Positions 37,098 through 47,695 of a DNA stretch of 64,000 nt are shown piece by piece. Below the pieces are notes generated by a model. It was not told where the DNA came from, did not search any database, and worked only from the letters and a program-made list of their open reading frames with translations. How positions within the stretch are numbered: the first letter of the stretch is position 1; the number at the start of each line of letters is the position of its first letter. The translations under genes were made by a program, and so were the position numbers. Where the stretch lies: NCBI RefSeq assembly GCF_029761915.1, contig NZ_CP121695.1, positions 8,523,501 to 8,587,500 of the forward strand, written 5' to 3'. Source of the DNA: Bradyrhizobium sp. CB1650. Lineage in GTDB: Bacteria; Pseudomonadota; Alphaproteobacteria; Rhizobiales; Xanthobacteraceae.

Positions 37098-37802
37098 ATG
37101 GCCACCGCCAATGCCACCGCACCTTCCGTCGTTTCGGGCACGACCCCGCTTCCGTCGTCGTCCTCCTCGTCAAATTCCCTGAGCTCGACGACGGGGTCGA
37201 CGCTGGCGGGCAACTTCCAGACCTTCCTGACACTGCTGACCACGCAGCTCCAGAACCAGAACCCGCTCGATCCGCTCGACACCAACCAGTTCACCCAGCA
37301 GCTCGTGCAGTTCGCCGGCGTCGAGCAACAGCTCAAGACCAACGACTCGCTCGCCACCCTCGTCAGCCTGCAGCAGACCACGCAGGCAACCCAGGCGCTC
37401 GGCTTCGTCGGCAAGACCGCAGTGGTCGACGGCACGACCGCGACGATGAAGAACTCATCCGCGACGTGGCACCTCAACGTGCCCTCGAGCGCGACCGTCG
37501 ACATCTCGATCGCCAATTCCAGCGGCCAGACCGTCTTCACCGGCAAATACACCGCCGGCGCCGGCAGCGACATTCCGTTCACCTGGAACGGCCAGGGCAA
37601 TGACGGCACGCAGTGGCCCGACGGCAAGTACACGATCACGGCGACCGGCAAGGACATCGCGAACAACAATGTCGGCATCGCCGCGCAGGTCCAGGGCACG
37701 GTTTCATCCGTCGACCTGACCCAGTCGCCGCCGCTGCTGACCATCGACGGCAACAGCTACACGGTCAGCCAGGTCAAGAGCATCGTCGGCAGCAGCAACT
37801 AA
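37098..37802 (+). CDS. flgD: flagellar hook capping protein FlgD
   Basis: FlgD forms the cap under which hook subunits polymerise. The N-terminal core FLTLLTTQLQNQNPLDPLDT, NQFTQQLVQFAGVEQQLKTN (about 36-76) is diagnostic. The C-terminal half has the FlgD Ig-like and Tudor-like parts (SSGQTVFTGKYTAGAG, FTWNGQGNDGTQWPDGKYTI). GAGGAGTATCCGCC precedes the ATG. It sits 12 bp after fliK, the standard order, so the two share the sigma-54 promoter. Length 234 aa is normal. Confidence 0.93.
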   Translation: MATANATAPSVVSGTTPLPSSSSSSNSLSSTTGSTLAGNFQTFLTLLTTQLQNQNPLDPLDTNQFTQQLVQFAGVEQQLKTNDSLATLVSLQQTTQATQALGFVGKTAVVDGTTATMKNSSATWHLNVPSSATVDISIANSSGQTVFTGKYTAGAGSDIPFTWNGQGNDGTQWPDGKYTITATGKDIANNNVGIAAQVQGTVSSVDLTQSPPLLTIDGNSYTVSQVKSIVGSSN

Positions 37803-38077
37803 GGTTCGCGCGAGGTGCGTCACCTCTCCCCTGCTGCGGGGAGAGGTCAATCGAGTTCTGGGCTCGCGCCGGGCCCCCAAAAGTCATTCGGTGTTAGTAA
37901 AGTATTTACCTTCTGCCCGCTCGGCCGGCCCGGACCATGCGTTCCGCCCGCCGGGGCAGTCGTGTTCCCGTCACTTTCAACGAGAATTGTATTGAAGCCT
38001 TAGGCTTAGCGGATTTTTAAGCCGCCGGGCGTAGGGTCACGGCGTGAGTTCAGTGGTTGAGAGTTTGTGAGTACGCC

Positions 38078-38353
38078 ATGACAGAACCCCATCGCCCGAG
38101 GGTAAAATACGTCATCGGGCCGGACGGCAGTCCGCTGACGATCGCGGATCTGCCCGCACCCGGCACCAAACGCTGGGTCATCCGCCGCAAGGCCGAAGTC
38201 GTCGCCGCCGTGCGTGGCGGACTTCTGTCCCTTGAGGAGGCCTGCAGCCGTTACACTCTGACGGTCGACGAATTCCTCTCCTGGCAGTTTTCCATCGACC
38301 AGCATGGTCTGGCGGGCCTTCGCACCACCCGCATTCAGCAATATCGCCAGTAA
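38078..38353 (+). CDS. sciP: CtrA inhibitor SciP (DUF1153)
   Basis: The 91-aa protein has the DUF1153 fold of SciP: VKYVIGPDGSPLTIADLPAP, then TKRWVIRRKAEVVAAVRGGL, LSLEEACSRYTLTVDEFLSW. The trihelical region (RRKAEVVAAVRGGLLS...EEACSRY) is the helix-turn-helix part that in Caulobacter blocks CtrA from recruiting RNA polymerase and binds DNA. Placement just before the fliF operon, with a CtrA-like site between, suggests local relevance. ATG 38078 is preferred to the upstream GTG. It is followed by a strong terminator. Confidence 0.9.
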   Translation: MTEPHRPRVKYVIGPDGSPLTIADLPAPGTKRWVIRRKAEVVAAVRGGLLSLEEACSRYTLTVDEFLSWQFSIDQHGLAGLRTTRIQQYRQ

Positions 38354-38383
38354 GCGATCCGGAAATCTGCAGCTTTTAAGCAA

Positions 38384-38415
38384 AATCGGCCTCGCGCTGC
38401 GAGGCCGATTTTTTT
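38384..38415 (+). terminator. intrinsic terminator after sciP
   Basis: AATCGGCCTCG and CGAGGCCGATT form an 11-bp perfect stem around a CGCTG loop, followed by seven T. It should end sciP transcription and insulate the fliF operon, which then needs its own promoter. Confidence 0.92.
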
Positions 38416-38440
38416 CATGTCGCCACTTTTGTCCGACCTC

Positions 38441-38458
38441 TTAATCTTCGTTAACCAT
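38441..38458 (+). promoter_or_regulatory. CtrA-like site upstream of fliF
   Basis: TTAATCTTCGTTAACCAT contains TTAACCAT, the half-site seen in CtrA-controlled flagellar promoters, and a second TTAA 6 bases before it (the ideal gap is 7). It lies about 77 bp before the fliF start, in the right place for a class II flagellar promoter. The spacing makes this a candidate only. Confidence 0.5.
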
Positions 38459-38534
38459 ATCGAAACCATCACCTAGGCAATAATTGCCCAGTCGACCGCT
38501 CTGGAATGCGGGTCGAATCTGTCGGGGCGGTTGC

Positions 38535-40151
38535 TTGCAAGGTCTGGTTGACTTCCTGAAGGGTCTGGGTGCGGCGCGATTCGCGGCGATGATCGCGGTC
38601 ACCGCCGCGCTCATCGGCTTTTTCGCCTTCGTCATCATGCGCGTCACCCAGCCGCAGATGACGACGCTGTTCACCGACCTCAGCGTCGAGGACTCCTCCA
38701 GCATCGTCAAGGACCTGGAACGCCAGGGCATCCAGTTCGAGCTGCGCAATGACGGCGGCATCATCATGGTGCCCAAGGACAAGGTCACGCGGCTGCGGAT
38801 GAAGCTCGCCGAGGGCGGCCTGCCCAAGGGCGGCGGCGTCGGTTACGAGGTGTTCGACAAGTCCGACGCGCTCGGCACCACCAGCTTCGTCCAGAACATC
38901 AATCATCTGCGCGCCCTGGAAGGCGAGCTCGCCCGCACCATCCGCGCCATCGACCGCATCCAGGCCGCCCGCGTCCATCTCGTGCTGCCCGAGCGTCCGC
39001 TGTTCTCGCGCGAAGCGCCGGAGCCGTCCGCCTCGATCGTGCTGCGCGTGCGCGGCACGCTCGAAGCGCAGCAGATCCGCGCCATCCGCCACCTCGTGGC
39101 CTCCGCCGTGAACGGACTGAAGCCGCAGCGGGTCTCGATCGTCGACGAATCCGGCCAGCTCCTGGCCGACGGCGCCGCGACCGATGCGGACCAGACCGTC
39201 GGCGACGAGCGCCGCGCCGCCTTCGAGAAGCGGATGCGCAAGCAGGTCGAGGACATCGTGTCCTCCGTGGTCGGCTCGGGGCGCGCCCGCGTGCAGCTCT
39301 CCGCCGATTTCGACTTCAACAAGATCACGCAGACCTCGGACAAGTTCGATCCCGAGGGCCGCGTGCTGCGCTCGAGCCAGACCCGAGAGGAATCGAGCCT
39401 CACCGCCGACAATAACGGCCAGGTCACCGTCAACAACGAGCTGCCGGGCAATCAGCAGAACAGCGGCGGTACGGCGAAGGACCAGAGCAAGAAGACCGAA
39501 GAGACCAACAATTACGAAATCTCCCGCACCACCAAGACCGAGGTGACGGAAGCCGGCCGGGTCAACCGCATCTCGGTCGCGGTGCTGGTCGACGGCATCT
39601 ACTCCAAGAACGAGAAGGGCGAGCTGGCCTACCAGGACCGCACCAAGGAGCAGCTCGACCGCATCGCCACTCTGGTCCGCTCGGCGATCGGCTTCGATCA
39701 GAAGCGCGGCGACCAGGTCGAGGTCGTCAACCTGCGCTTTGCCGATGCGCCCTCCACCGCCCCGATCGGCGAACCGGGCGGTTTCCTCGGCATGCTGCAG
39801 TTCACCAAGGACGACGTGATGTATTTCGTCGAACTCGGCGTGATGATGCTGCTCGGCCTCGTCGTGATGTTCATGGTGATCCGTCCGCTGGTCAGACGCA
39901 TCCTGGCTTCCGACGAAGTCGCCGCCGCCATCAGCGGCGTACTCTCCGGCCCCGCCGAAGACGCCGCGCCGGCCGCCGGGGGCCAGGCGCTGCTGCCGGG
40001 CGGCAGCGCCACCGCGAGCGCGATCGACGTCGCCACGATCCAGGGCCAGGTCCACGCCCAGTCCGTTCATCGCGTCGGCGAGCTCGCCGAGCGCAATCCC
40101 AACGAAACCGTCGCCATCATCCGCCAGTGGCTGACCGAACCCGCGAAATGA
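38535..40151 (+). CDS. fliF: flagellar MS-ring protein FliF
   Basis: FliF builds the membrane ring on which the basal body assembles. Visible are the N-terminal transmembrane helix (MIAVTAALIGFFAFVIM, about 19-35) and the ring-building motifs TLFTDLSVEDSSSIVKDLER, RTIRAIDRIQAARVHLVLPE and AARVHL...FSREAPEPSASI. The second transmembrane helix VELGVMMLLGLVVMFMVIRP lies near 430, and the C-terminal FliG-binding tail ends VAELAERNP-like with VIRQWLTEP. The start is probably TTG 38535 (MQGLVDFLKGLG); a GTG/ATG is not nearby. The upstream frame from 38484 lacks similarity. fliG starts 15 bp later. Confidence 0.93.
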   Translation: MQGLVDFLKGLGAARFAAMIAVTAALIGFFAFVIMRVTQPQMTTLFTDLSVEDSSSIVKDLERQGIQFELRNDGGIIMVPKDKVTRLRMKLAEGGLPKGGGVGYEVFDKSDALGTTSFVQNINHLRALEGELARTIRAIDRIQAARVHLVLPERPLFSREAPEPSASIVLRVRGTLEAQQIRAIRHLVASAVNGLKPQRVSIVDESGQLLADGAATDADQTVGDERRAAFEKRMRKQVEDIVSSVVGSGRARVQLSADFDFNKITQTSDKFDPEGRVLRSSQTREESSLTADNNGQVTVNNELPGNQQNSGGTAKDQSKKTEETNNYEISRTTKTEVTEAGRVNRISVAVLVDGIYSKNEKGELAYQDRTKEQLDRIATLVRSAIGFDQKRGDQVEVVNLRFADAPSTAPIGEPGGFLGMLQFTKDDVMYFVELGVMMLLGLVVMFMVIRPLVRRILASDEVAAAISGVLSGPAEDAAPAAGGQALLPGGSATASAIDVATIQGQVHAQSVHRVGELAERNPNETVAIIRQWLTEPAK

Positions 40152-40166
40152 TCCGAGTGAATTGAC

Positions 40167-41258
40167 ATGGCCGCCTCCTTACAAAACGCCAACTCGCAAG
40201 ACATCACCAGCGTGATCTCGACGCTGGGTGCCCGCGCCGGCAGCCGTGGCGGCCCCAAGACCGAGCAACTGTCCGGACCGCGGCGCGCCGCGATCCTGAT
40301 GCTGGCGCTGGGCGAGCAGTATGGCGGCAAGATCTGGTCGATGCTCGACGACGACGAGGTCCGCCAACTCTCGCTGGAGATGTCGACGCTCGGCACCGTC
40401 GAAGTCGACACGGTCGAGGACATGCTGCTCGAATTCGTCTCGCGCATGTCGGCCTCGGGCGCGTTGATGGGCAATTTCGACGCCACCGAACGGCTGCTGC
40501 AGCAGTACCTGCCGCCGGAGCGCGTCAACGGCATCATGGACGAGATCCGCGGCCCCGCCGGCCGCAACATGTGGGAGAAGCTCTCCAACGTGCAGGAAGA
40601 GGTTCTCGCCAACTACCTCAAGAACGAATACCCGCAGACCATCGCGGTGGTGCTGTCGAAGCTGAAGCCGGAGCACGCCGCGCGCGTGCTCGGCATCCTG
40701 CCCGAGGAGCTCGCACTCGACGTCGTCAACCGCATGCTGAAGATGGAGGCGGTGCAGAAGGAGGTGATCGAGAGCGTCGAGAAGACGCTGCGCACCGAAT
40801 TCATGTCCAACCTGTCGCAGACCCGTCGCCGCGACGCCCACGAGGTGATGGCCGAAATCTTCAACAATTTCGACCGCCAGACCGAAACCCGCTTCATCAC
40901 CTCGCTGGAAGAGGAGAACCGGGAATCGGCCGAGCGCATCAAGGCGCTGATGTTCACCTTCGATGACCTCGTGAAGCTCGATTCCGGCTCGGCCCAGACC
41001 CTGATGCGCAACGTCGACAAGGACAAGCTCGGCGTCGCGCTCAAGAGCGCCAACGAGGACGTCCGCAACTTCTTCTTCGGCAACATGTCCTCCCGCGCAG
41101 CCAAGATGCTCCAGGACGACATGGCGGCGATGGGTCCGGTCCGCCTGCGCGACGTCGACGAGGCGCAGGCGCTGCTGGTCAACCTCGCCAAGGACCTCGC
41201 CGCCAAGGGCGAGATCATGCTGACCAAGAACCGCGCCGACGACGAGCTGGTGTACTGA
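40167..41258 (+). CDS. fliG: flagellar motor switch protein FliG
   Basis: The 363-aa C-ring protein carries the N-terminal FliF-binding part ([20 protein letters not shown]), the middle [20 protein letters not shown] with the EHxQ-like segment, and the C-terminal torque helix region [20 protein letters not shown] with charged residues that face the stator. FliG converts ion-driven stator motion into rotation and switching. Its stop overlaps the ATG of fliH (ATGA at 41255-41258), so translation is coupled. Length is slightly above E. coli, as in other alphaproteobacteria. Confidence 0.95.
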   Translation: MAASLQNANSQDITSVISTLGARAGSRGGPKTEQLSGPRRAAILMLALGEQYGGKIWSMLDDDEVRQLSLEMSTLGTVEVDTVEDMLLEFVSRMSASGALMGNFDATERLLQQYLPPERVNGIMDEIRGPAGRNMWEKLSNVQEEVLANYLKNEYPQTIAVVLSKLKPEHAARVLGILPEELALDVVNRMLKMEAVQKEVIESVEKTLRTEFMSNLSQTRRRDAHEVMAEIFNNFDRQTETRFITSLEEENRESAERIKALMFTFDDLVKLDSGSAQTLMRNVDKDKLGVALKSANEDVRNFFFGNMSSRAAKMLQDDMAAMGPVRLRDVDEAQALLVNLAKDLAAKGEIMLTKNRADDELVY

Positions 41259-41878
41259 TGGCGGCACCCGCGAAATTCCTGTTCGACACCGACTTCGCCG
41301 CGCCGGACCGGACGCGGGAGAAGGCCGCGTCGGCCGCCGAGATCGCGCAGAAGGTCGCTGAAGCCGAGGCGCGCGCCTACCAGGACGGCTTTGCCGCCGG
41401 CCAGCGCGAGGCCAAGGCGGAGAGCGACCGCCGCGTCGCGCTCGCCATGGAAGAGATCAACATCGCGACCAGGGGCATCGCCTCCGGCATCGGCAGCATC
41501 GAGGCCAGGATGGAGACCGAGGCGGTCGACGTCGCGGTGGCCGTCGCGCGCAAGCTGTGCGCCGAGCTGGTCGCGGCCGAGCCGCTCGGCGAGATCATGG
41601 CGCTGGTGCGCGACTGCTTCTCGCACCTGGTCGCGACGCCGCATCTCGTCGTCCGCATCAACGACGCGCTCTACGACAGCGCGAGGGAGAAGATCGAACG
41701 GCTCGCCAAGCAGAGCGGCTTCGAAGGGCGGCTCGTGATCCTGGCCGAGCCCGAGATTGCGACCGGCGACTGCCGGATCGAATGGGCCGATGGCGGCGTC
41801 GTGCTGGAGCGCGGCGCCATCGCGGCCAAGGTCGACGAACTGGTCGGACGCTATATCGCGTCCCGCAGGGGGAACTAA
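41258..41878 (+). CDS. fliH: flagellar export ATPase regulator FliH-like
   Basis: The 206-aa protein has a Glu/Ala-rich N-terminal coil (EKAASAAEIAQKVAEAEARA, YQDGFAAGQREAKAESDRRV), then VDVAVAVARKLCAELVAAEP and a C-terminal block HLVVRINDALYDSAREKIER, IEWADGGVVLERGAIAAKVD. This is the FliH/YscL layout; FliH holds the FliI ATPase at the export gate. It was previously called fliH/flbE in Caulobacter relatives. Context between fliG and fliN makes the call firm although sequence identity in this family is low. Confidence 0.82.
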   Translation: MAAPAKFLFDTDFAAPDRTREKAASAAEIAQKVAEAEARAYQDGFAAGQREAKAESDRRVALAMEEINIATRGIASGIGSIEARMETEAVDVAVAVARKLCAELVAAEPLGEIMALVRDCFSHLVATPHLVVRINDALYDSAREKIERLAKQSGFEGRLVILAEPEIATGDCRIEWADGGVVLERGAIAAKVDELVGRYIASRRGN

Positions 41879-41881
41879 GCC

Positions 41882-42232
41882 ATGAGCGACACCGACGGAC
41901 AGGTTCCGCTGCCCGATCTCAACGGACCGATGGCGCCGGCCGGCACCGATGTCGGCTACAGCGAGGACGAATATGCGGCCCGCGTCGCCGCCGATCTCGA
42001 GGCCGTGTTCGACGTGCCGGTGCAGGTCTCGGCCGTGCTCGGCCGCTCCAAGATGGATGTCGGCGAGCTGTTGAAGCTCGGGCCCGGCACCGTGCTCGAG
42101 CTCGACCGCCGCGTCGGCGAGGCCATCGATATCTACGTCAACAACAAGCTCGTCGCCCGCGGCGAGGTGGTGCTGGTCGAGGACAAGCTCGGCGTGACCA
42201 TGACCGAGATCATCAAGACCGAACGCGGCTAG
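41882..42232 (+). CDS. fliN: flagellar motor switch protein FliN
   Basis: The 116-aa protein ends in a SpoA domain: FDVPVQVSAVLGRSKMDVGE, LLKLGPGTVLELDRRVGEAI, DIYVNNKLVARGEVVLVEDK and LGVTMTEIIKTE. FliN forms the lower rim of the C ring with FliM. The N-terminal 35 residues are an acidic, flexible lead. Start lies 3 bases after the fliH stop. Confidence 0.94.
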   Translation: MSDTDGQVPLPDLNGPMAPAGTDVGYSEDEYAARVAADLEAVFDVPVQVSAVLGRSKMDVGELLKLGPGTVLELDRRVGEAIDIYVNNKLVARGEVVLVEDKLGVTMTEIIKTERG

Positions 42233-42275
42233 GGAATAACGCGCGGCAGCGCGGACAGACGGACAGGAGACTGAC

Positions 42276-43661
<1,386 letters not shown>

Positions 43662-43688
43662 GGCGGGTGCACAGGCGGCTGAAGGATG

Positions 43689-43722
43689 CAAATGCCCGGG
43701 CTGACCCCGGGCATTTGTTTTG
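43689..43722 (+). terminator. intrinsic terminator after flbD
   Basis: CAAATGCCCGGG pairs with CCCGGGCATTTG around a CTGAC loop and is followed by TTTT. It lies 28 bp after the flbD stop and closes the fliF-flbD operon. Confidence 0.9.
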
Positions 43723-43754
43723 AGGGAAATGGAGATAGTCGTAACACAATCGAT

Positions 43755-43780
43755 GTCGTCCCGGCGAACGTCGGGACGAC
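43755..43780. repeat. short palindrome
   Basis: GTCGTCCCG and CGGGACGAC form a perfect 9-bp stem around an 8-base loop. It lies between the flbD terminator and the peptidase gene and may be a small dispersed repeat. Confidence 0.55.
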
Positions 43781-43900
43781 GTTGTGTAGGTATTGTGCGT
43801 CCAACCCCGCGGACCGAAGGCATGGCCGCACCGCATTCCGCGACTAGGTCGGGCGCGTGGGACGCCCTATAAGCGCTGGCGAAAACCACGCGAGGTGACA

Positions 43901-45049
43901 ATGTCTGAGGCTCAAATCACGGAATGGCTGGCGTCGCAGCGGCAAGCGATGATCGATCTGTTGCGCGACGTCGTGAACATCGATTCCGGATCCTACGACA
44001 AGGAAGGCGTCGATGCGGTCGGTGCGCGATTCGAGCGGCACTTTTCCGAGCACGACATTTCCACCTGGCGGGAGAGCCATGGCACCTTCGGCGATGCGAT
44101 CCACGCACTGATCGCCAAGCCCGGCAGCAACGAGAAGCCGGTGCTGTTGATGGGCCATCGCGACACGGTCTTCTCCAAGGGCGAGGCCACGCGGCGCCCG
44201 TTCACAATTCGGGACAAGCGCGCCTATGGGCCCGGCGTCGCCGACATGAAGGCCGGTCTCGTCATGAACGTGTTCGTGGCGGCGGCCTTCGCTAAATTCG
44301 GCGGCAGCCCGCACCCGATCAAGGTGCTGATCACCTCGGACGAGGAGATCGCCTCGCCGTCGTCGCGGCCGGTGATCGAGCGCGAGGGCCGCGCCGCGCG
44401 CGCGGTCTACAACTCCGAGCCGGGCCGGCCGACCGGCAATATCGTCACCAGCCGCAAGGGCGGCATCTTCATGCATTTCGGCATCACCGGCAAAGCCGCG
44501 CATTCCGGCGCCAATTTCGCCGCCGGCGTCAGCGCGATCGGCGAGCTCGCGCACAAGATTGTCCAGATCCACGCGCTGACCGACCTCACCAAGGGCATCA
44601 CGCTGAATGTCGGCCTGGTCGCGGGCGGCCAGTCCGTCAACACGACGGCGCCTTATGCTGAAGGCCAGATCGACCTGCGCTACATCGATCCGGCCGATCG
44701 CGCCAAGGTGATGGCCGAGATCGAACGGATCATGGCCACGCCTTACGTGCCCGGCACCAGCGCCGTGCTGACGGTCAAGGGCGAATTCCTGCCGGCGGTG
44801 CAGAGCGAGGACTCCAAGGCGCTGTTCGAGGGCTACCAGGCGGCGGCCAAGCAGGTCGGCCTCACCACGCTGCAGGGCGAGTTCTCCGGCGGCTGCGCCG
44901 ATTCCGGTTTTACAGCGGCGGTCGGCACGCCGACCATCTGCGGCCTCGGGCCGGTGGGCGGGCTTGCGCATACGCCGGAGGAATATCTCGATCTCGACAG
45001 CATCGTCCCGCGCGCACAGGCGCTGGCGCTGGCGATCTTGCGGAGCTAG
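43901..45049 (+). CDS. M20-family peptidase, carboxypeptidase G2-like
   Basis: The 382-aa metallopeptidase has the M20 metal ligands in order: VLLMGHRDTVF (His/Asp), YGPGVADMKAGLVM (bridging Asp), ITSDEEIASP (catalytic Glu pair), YNSEPGRPTG, and the final His in LAHTPEEYLDLDS. The dimerisation domain lies between, at KAAHSGANFAAGVSAI. Relatives cleave C-terminal glutamate (for example from folate) or related amides; the exact substrate is unknown. There is no signal peptide, so it acts in the cytoplasm. The ATG at 43901 has GAGGTGACA upstream. Stands alone. Confidence 0.85.
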   Translation: MSEAQITEWLASQRQAMIDLLRDVVNIDSGSYDKEGVDAVGARFERHFSEHDISTWRESHGTFGDAIHALIAKPGSNEKPVLLMGHRDTVFSKGEATRRPFTIRDKRAYGPGVADMKAGLVMNVFVAAAFAKFGGSPHPIKVLITSDEEIASPSSRPVIEREGRAARAVYNSEPGRPTGNIVTSRKGGIFMHFGITGKAAHSGANFAAGVSAIGELAHKIVQIHALTDLTKGITLNVGLVAGGQSVNTTAPYAEGQIDLRYIDPADRAKVMAEIERIMATPYVPGTSAVLTVKGEFLPAVQSEDSKALFEGYQAAAKQVGLTTLQGEFSGGCADSGFTAAVGTPTICGLGPVGGLAHTPEEYLDLDSIVPRAQALALAILRS

Positions 45050-45065
45050 CTGAGACACCCTCGAT

Positions 45066-45151
45066 CGTCATGCCCGGGCTTGACCCGGGCATCCACGTCT
45101 TTCCGAAATCGCGGCTGCACGTGGATGACCGGGTCAAGCCCGGCCATGACG
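45066..45151. repeat. long palindromic dispersed repeat (copy 1)
   Basis: CGTCATGCCCGGGCTTGACC at the left and, at the right, CGGGTCAAGCCCGGCCATGA then CG: two complementary arms with inner CCACG/CGTGG pairs. A related copy is at 52621-52707. Such elements are very common between Bradyrhizobium genes. It lies past the M20 peptidase gene. Confidence 0.7.
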
Positions 45152-45165
45152 CGTTGAGAGAAACA

Positions 45166-45321
45166 TCACGAATAACTAGGCGCGTCCGGCTTGCGGAAGA
45201 TGTGGATGGGATCACCGGGAATGATGGGCTGGCCGCGGAACGTCGCATAGGCGTAGAGCGCGAGATAGACGATCGCGAGCGCGCCGACAGCGTAGAAGGC
45301 CCAGGTCGCCACGCGCTTCAT
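45166..45321 (-). CDS. small membrane protein (51 aa)
   Basis: MKRVATWAFYAVGALAIVYL followed by ALYAYATFRGQPIIPGDPIH and IFRKPDAPSYS. One transmembrane helix (residues 7-27) and a short polar tail make a single-pass inner-membrane protein. The gene is short but protein-like, with GGAACG before the ATG. I do not know a function; the motif GQPIIPGDPIHIFRKP looks conserved. Confidence 0.6.
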   Translation of the reverse strand: MKRVATWAFYAVGALAIVYLALYAYATFRGQPIIPGDPIHIFRKPDAPSYS

Positions 45322-45430
45322 CGTTCCGCTCCAATGCCGTCCCGGCGGGAGGGCTCAAGGGGGCTCAAGGCAGCGCTTCTAGAGCGATGACGGGTAAAAG
45401 GCGAGTCCGGTGCTCGATTGCCGGCGGCGA

Positions 45431-46012
45431 TCAAATGCCGCGCCGGCTCCGCGCGGGAACGCTGACCTCCGCAAGCTTCGCCGCGTCTTCGTCCTGATCG
45501 ACCGCCACATATTGACCGTGCCAATAGGCCAGCGCGGCGCTGCGGGTCGAGCTCCTGATGTGCCTGACACGGCCGATGACGATGCCGTGCGAGTGCCGTT
45601 CGAGTATCTCCTCGACCTCGCAATCAAAGGCCGACAGCGCGCCGGCGAGCAGCGGAACCCCCGAGATGCCCGTCACCCACTGGGCGCCGGCGAACCGATC
45701 GGCGCCCTTCAGTCCGCCCTTGCCGGCAAAGCGCTCGGCGAGCTCGAGCTGGTCGGCGTTGAGAATGTTCACGCCGAAGGCACCGTGACGCCGGATCAGC
45801 GGGAACGAGGACGCGTCGCGATTGATGCTGACGAGCAGCGTCGGCGGATCGACCGTGAGCGAGGTCACCGAGGTCACGGTCATGCCGGTGATGTCCCTGC
45901 CGCGTCCGGCCGTGATGACGCTGACGCCGCCGGTGAGGTGGCGCATGGCGCCGCGGAAATCGGCGGACGAGACGGGAATTTCGGTCATGAGATCGCGGGG
46001 AACTACATTCAT
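45431..46012 (-). CDS. flavin reductase (FMN), SsuE/HpaC-like
   Basis: The 193-aa flavin reductase domain starts MTEIPVSSADFRGAMRHLTG, then GVSVITAGRGRDITGMTVTS, VDPPTLLVSINRDASSFPLI, NILNADQLELAERFAGKGGL and the C-terminal HGIVIGRVRHIR with CEVEEILERHSHG. It would supply reduced FMN to the SsuD monooxygenase; it is HpaC/flavin-reductase-like rather than true SsuE. It is the last gene of the ssu operon, after ssuB, on the same strand with a 32-bp gap. Confidence 0.85.
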   Translation of the reverse strand: MNVVPRDLMTEIPVSSADFRGAMRHLTGGVSVITAGRGRDITGMTVTSVTSLTVDPPTLLVSINRDASSFPLIRRHGAFGVNILNADQLELAERFAGKGGLKGADRFAGAQWVTGISGVPLLAGALSAFDCEVEEILERHSHGIVIGRVRHIRSSTRSAALAYWHGQYVAVDQDEDAAKLAEVSVPARSRRGI

Positions 46013-46044
46013 GGCATGCTCCCCGAAGCGGGGTCTCCCTACAT

Positions 46045-46881
46045 TTAGGTACGATCGTCCGCCGACAAAAGGTGGCTCAGGATCGAGCCTTCAAGGCCCG
46101 CAAGCTCGACCGAGCCGCGCTGGCGCGGCCGGGCTGCGTTAACCAAGACGTCATGGGCAATGCGGCCCTCCTCGATCACCAGCACCCGATCCGCCAGCGC
46201 GACCGCTTCGGAGACGTCATGGGTGACCAGGATCGCGGTAAAACCCTGATCGCGCCAGACCCGCTCCAAGAGCCGCTGCATCGAGATGCGGGTCAGCGCA
46301 TCGAGCGCGCCGAGAGGCTCGTCGAAGGCGAGCACGCGCGGACGGGAGACCAGCGCGCGCGCCAGCGCGACGCGCTGCTTCTGTCCGCCCGACAGCACCG
46401 AGGGCCACTGGCCGCGCTTGTCGGCAAGCCCGACCTCGCCCAGTGCCTTCTCGGCCCGCGGCTGCGCATCGCCGGAGGCGCGGTCGCGGCCGAGGCCGAC
46501 CTCGACATTGGCGAGCACGCGCGCCCACGGTAGCAGCCGCGGCTCCTGGAACATCACGCGGATGTCCTCGGGCTGGACCTCCTGGCCGAAGCTGATGCTG
46601 CCGGCATCGAGCTTTTCCAGGCCCGCGATCAGGCGCAGCAGCGTGCTCTTGCCGCAGCCGCTTTTTCCCACGATCGCGACGAACTGGCCGGCGGGAATGT
46701 GCAGGTCGATGCCGCGCAGCACTTCGTTGTCGCCAAAGGATTTGCGCAGGCCGCGGATGCCGAGCGAAAGGCCGCTCGTAGGCACCGGGCGCTCCTCGCG
46801 CGCGACGCGGGCGTGTGGCGCGAAATTGGCGCGGCTCGCGAGCTCGGTTTCAGGAAGGGAGGTACGAAGGGCTGTCTGCAT
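46045..46881 (-). CDS. ssuB: aliphatic sulfonate ABC transporter ATPase SsuB
   Basis: The 278-aa ATP-binding protein has Walker [12 protein letters not shown]-loop [10 protein letters not shown], signature [15 protein letters not shown], Walker [15 protein letters not shown] and the H-loop LVTHDVSEA. The N-terminal extension (about 40 aa) is longer than usual. It powers sulfonate uptake together with SsuC. It lies 7 bp after ssuC in the operon. Such ATPases are very alike (taurine, nitrate, sulfonate); ssu is chosen for context with ssuD. Confidence 0.86.
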   Translation of the reverse strand: MQTALRTSLPETELASRANFAPHARVAREERPVPTSGLSLGIRGLRKSFGDNEVLRGIDLHIPAGQFVAIVGKSGCGKSTLLRLIAGLEKLDAGSISFGQEVQPEDIRVMFQEPRLLPWARVLANVEVGLGRDRASGDAQPRAEKALGEVGLADKRGQWPSVLSGGQKQRVALARALVSRPRVLAFDEPLGALDALTRISMQRLLERVWRDQGFTAILVTHDVSEAVALADRVLVIEEGRIAHDVLVNAARPRQRGSVELAGLEGSILSHLLSADDRT

Positions 46882-46888
46882 GTCACTC

Positions 46889-47695
46889 TCAACGTTTCTG
46901 GAAGGCGGGGTGCCAGGCGAGCGTCAGGCGCTCGAGCACGCGGGAGGCGCTGTCGGCGAGCTTGCCGAGCAGGGCGTAGATCAGGATCGACAGCACGACG
47001 ACGTCGATCAGCATGAACTCGCGCGCCTGCATCGCCATGTAGCCGAGGCCCGAGGAGGCCGCGATCGTCTCGGCGACGATCAGGGTCAGCCACATGATGC
47101 CGAGCGCGAAGCGGATGCCGACGAAGATCGAGGGCAGCGCGCCCGGGAAGATCACTCGGCGGAACAACTCGCCGTCGGTCATGCCGTAGATGCGGCCCAT
47201 CTCGACGAGCTGGGGATCAACGGCGCGGATGCCGTGCAGCGTGTTGAGGTAGATCGGGAAGAAAACGCCGAGCGCCACCAGGAAGAGCTTTGCGCTCTCG
47301 TCGATGCCGAACCAGAGGATGACGAGCGGGATCAGCGCCAGATGCGGCACGTTGCGCACCATCTGCAGCGTGGTGTCGGTGAGCTTTGCCGAAAGCTGCG
47401 ACAGACCATTCGCAAGACCGAAGGCGAAGCCGATGCTGCCGCCGATCAGGAAGCCGATCGAGGCGCGCCAGAACGAGACCCAGATGTTGCGGGCGAGCTC
47501 GTCGGAGAGCAGGAGCTTCCAGCCCGCGAGCACGACGTCGCTCGGCGCCGGCAATACCCGCGTCGGCACGAAGCCGGTGACGCTGGCTACCTGCCAGATC
47601 GCGATGATGGCGAGCGGCACGATCCACTGGATCAGGCCGTCGAGGCGCGGCAGGCGGACGCTGCGCGGAAGGGAGATGCTGTCGATGAGGCTCAT
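46889..47695 (-). CDS. ssuC: aliphatic sulfonate ABC transporter permease SsuC
   Basis: The 268-aa permease has about six membrane segments ([20 protein letters not shown] near the N-terminus, [37 protein letters not shown] near the end). The EAA-like loop for ATPase contact is [20 protein letters not shown]. It belongs to the BPD-transport family of SsuC/TauC/NrtB type. Its start overlaps the ssuD stop by 4 bases, so the two are translated together. Confidence 0.87.
   Translation of the reverse strand: MSLIDSISLPRSVRLPRLDGLIQWIVPLAIIAIWQVASVTGFVPTRVLPAPSDVVLAGWKLLLSDELARNIWVSFWRASIGFLIGGSIGFAFGLANGLSQLSAKLTDTTLQMVRNVPHLALIPLVILWFGIDESAKLFLVALGVFFPIYLNTLHGIRAVDPQLVEMGRIYGMTDGELFRRVIFPGALPSIFVGIRFALGIMWLTLIVAETIAASSGLGYMAMQAREFMLIDVVVLSILIYALLGKLADSASRVLERLTLAWHPAFQKR

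Noticed and set aside
37882..37900. TTAG-N7-TTTACC near sciP as a CtrA site
   Set aside because: Each half deviates from TTAA/TTAAC; too weak to list as a feature.
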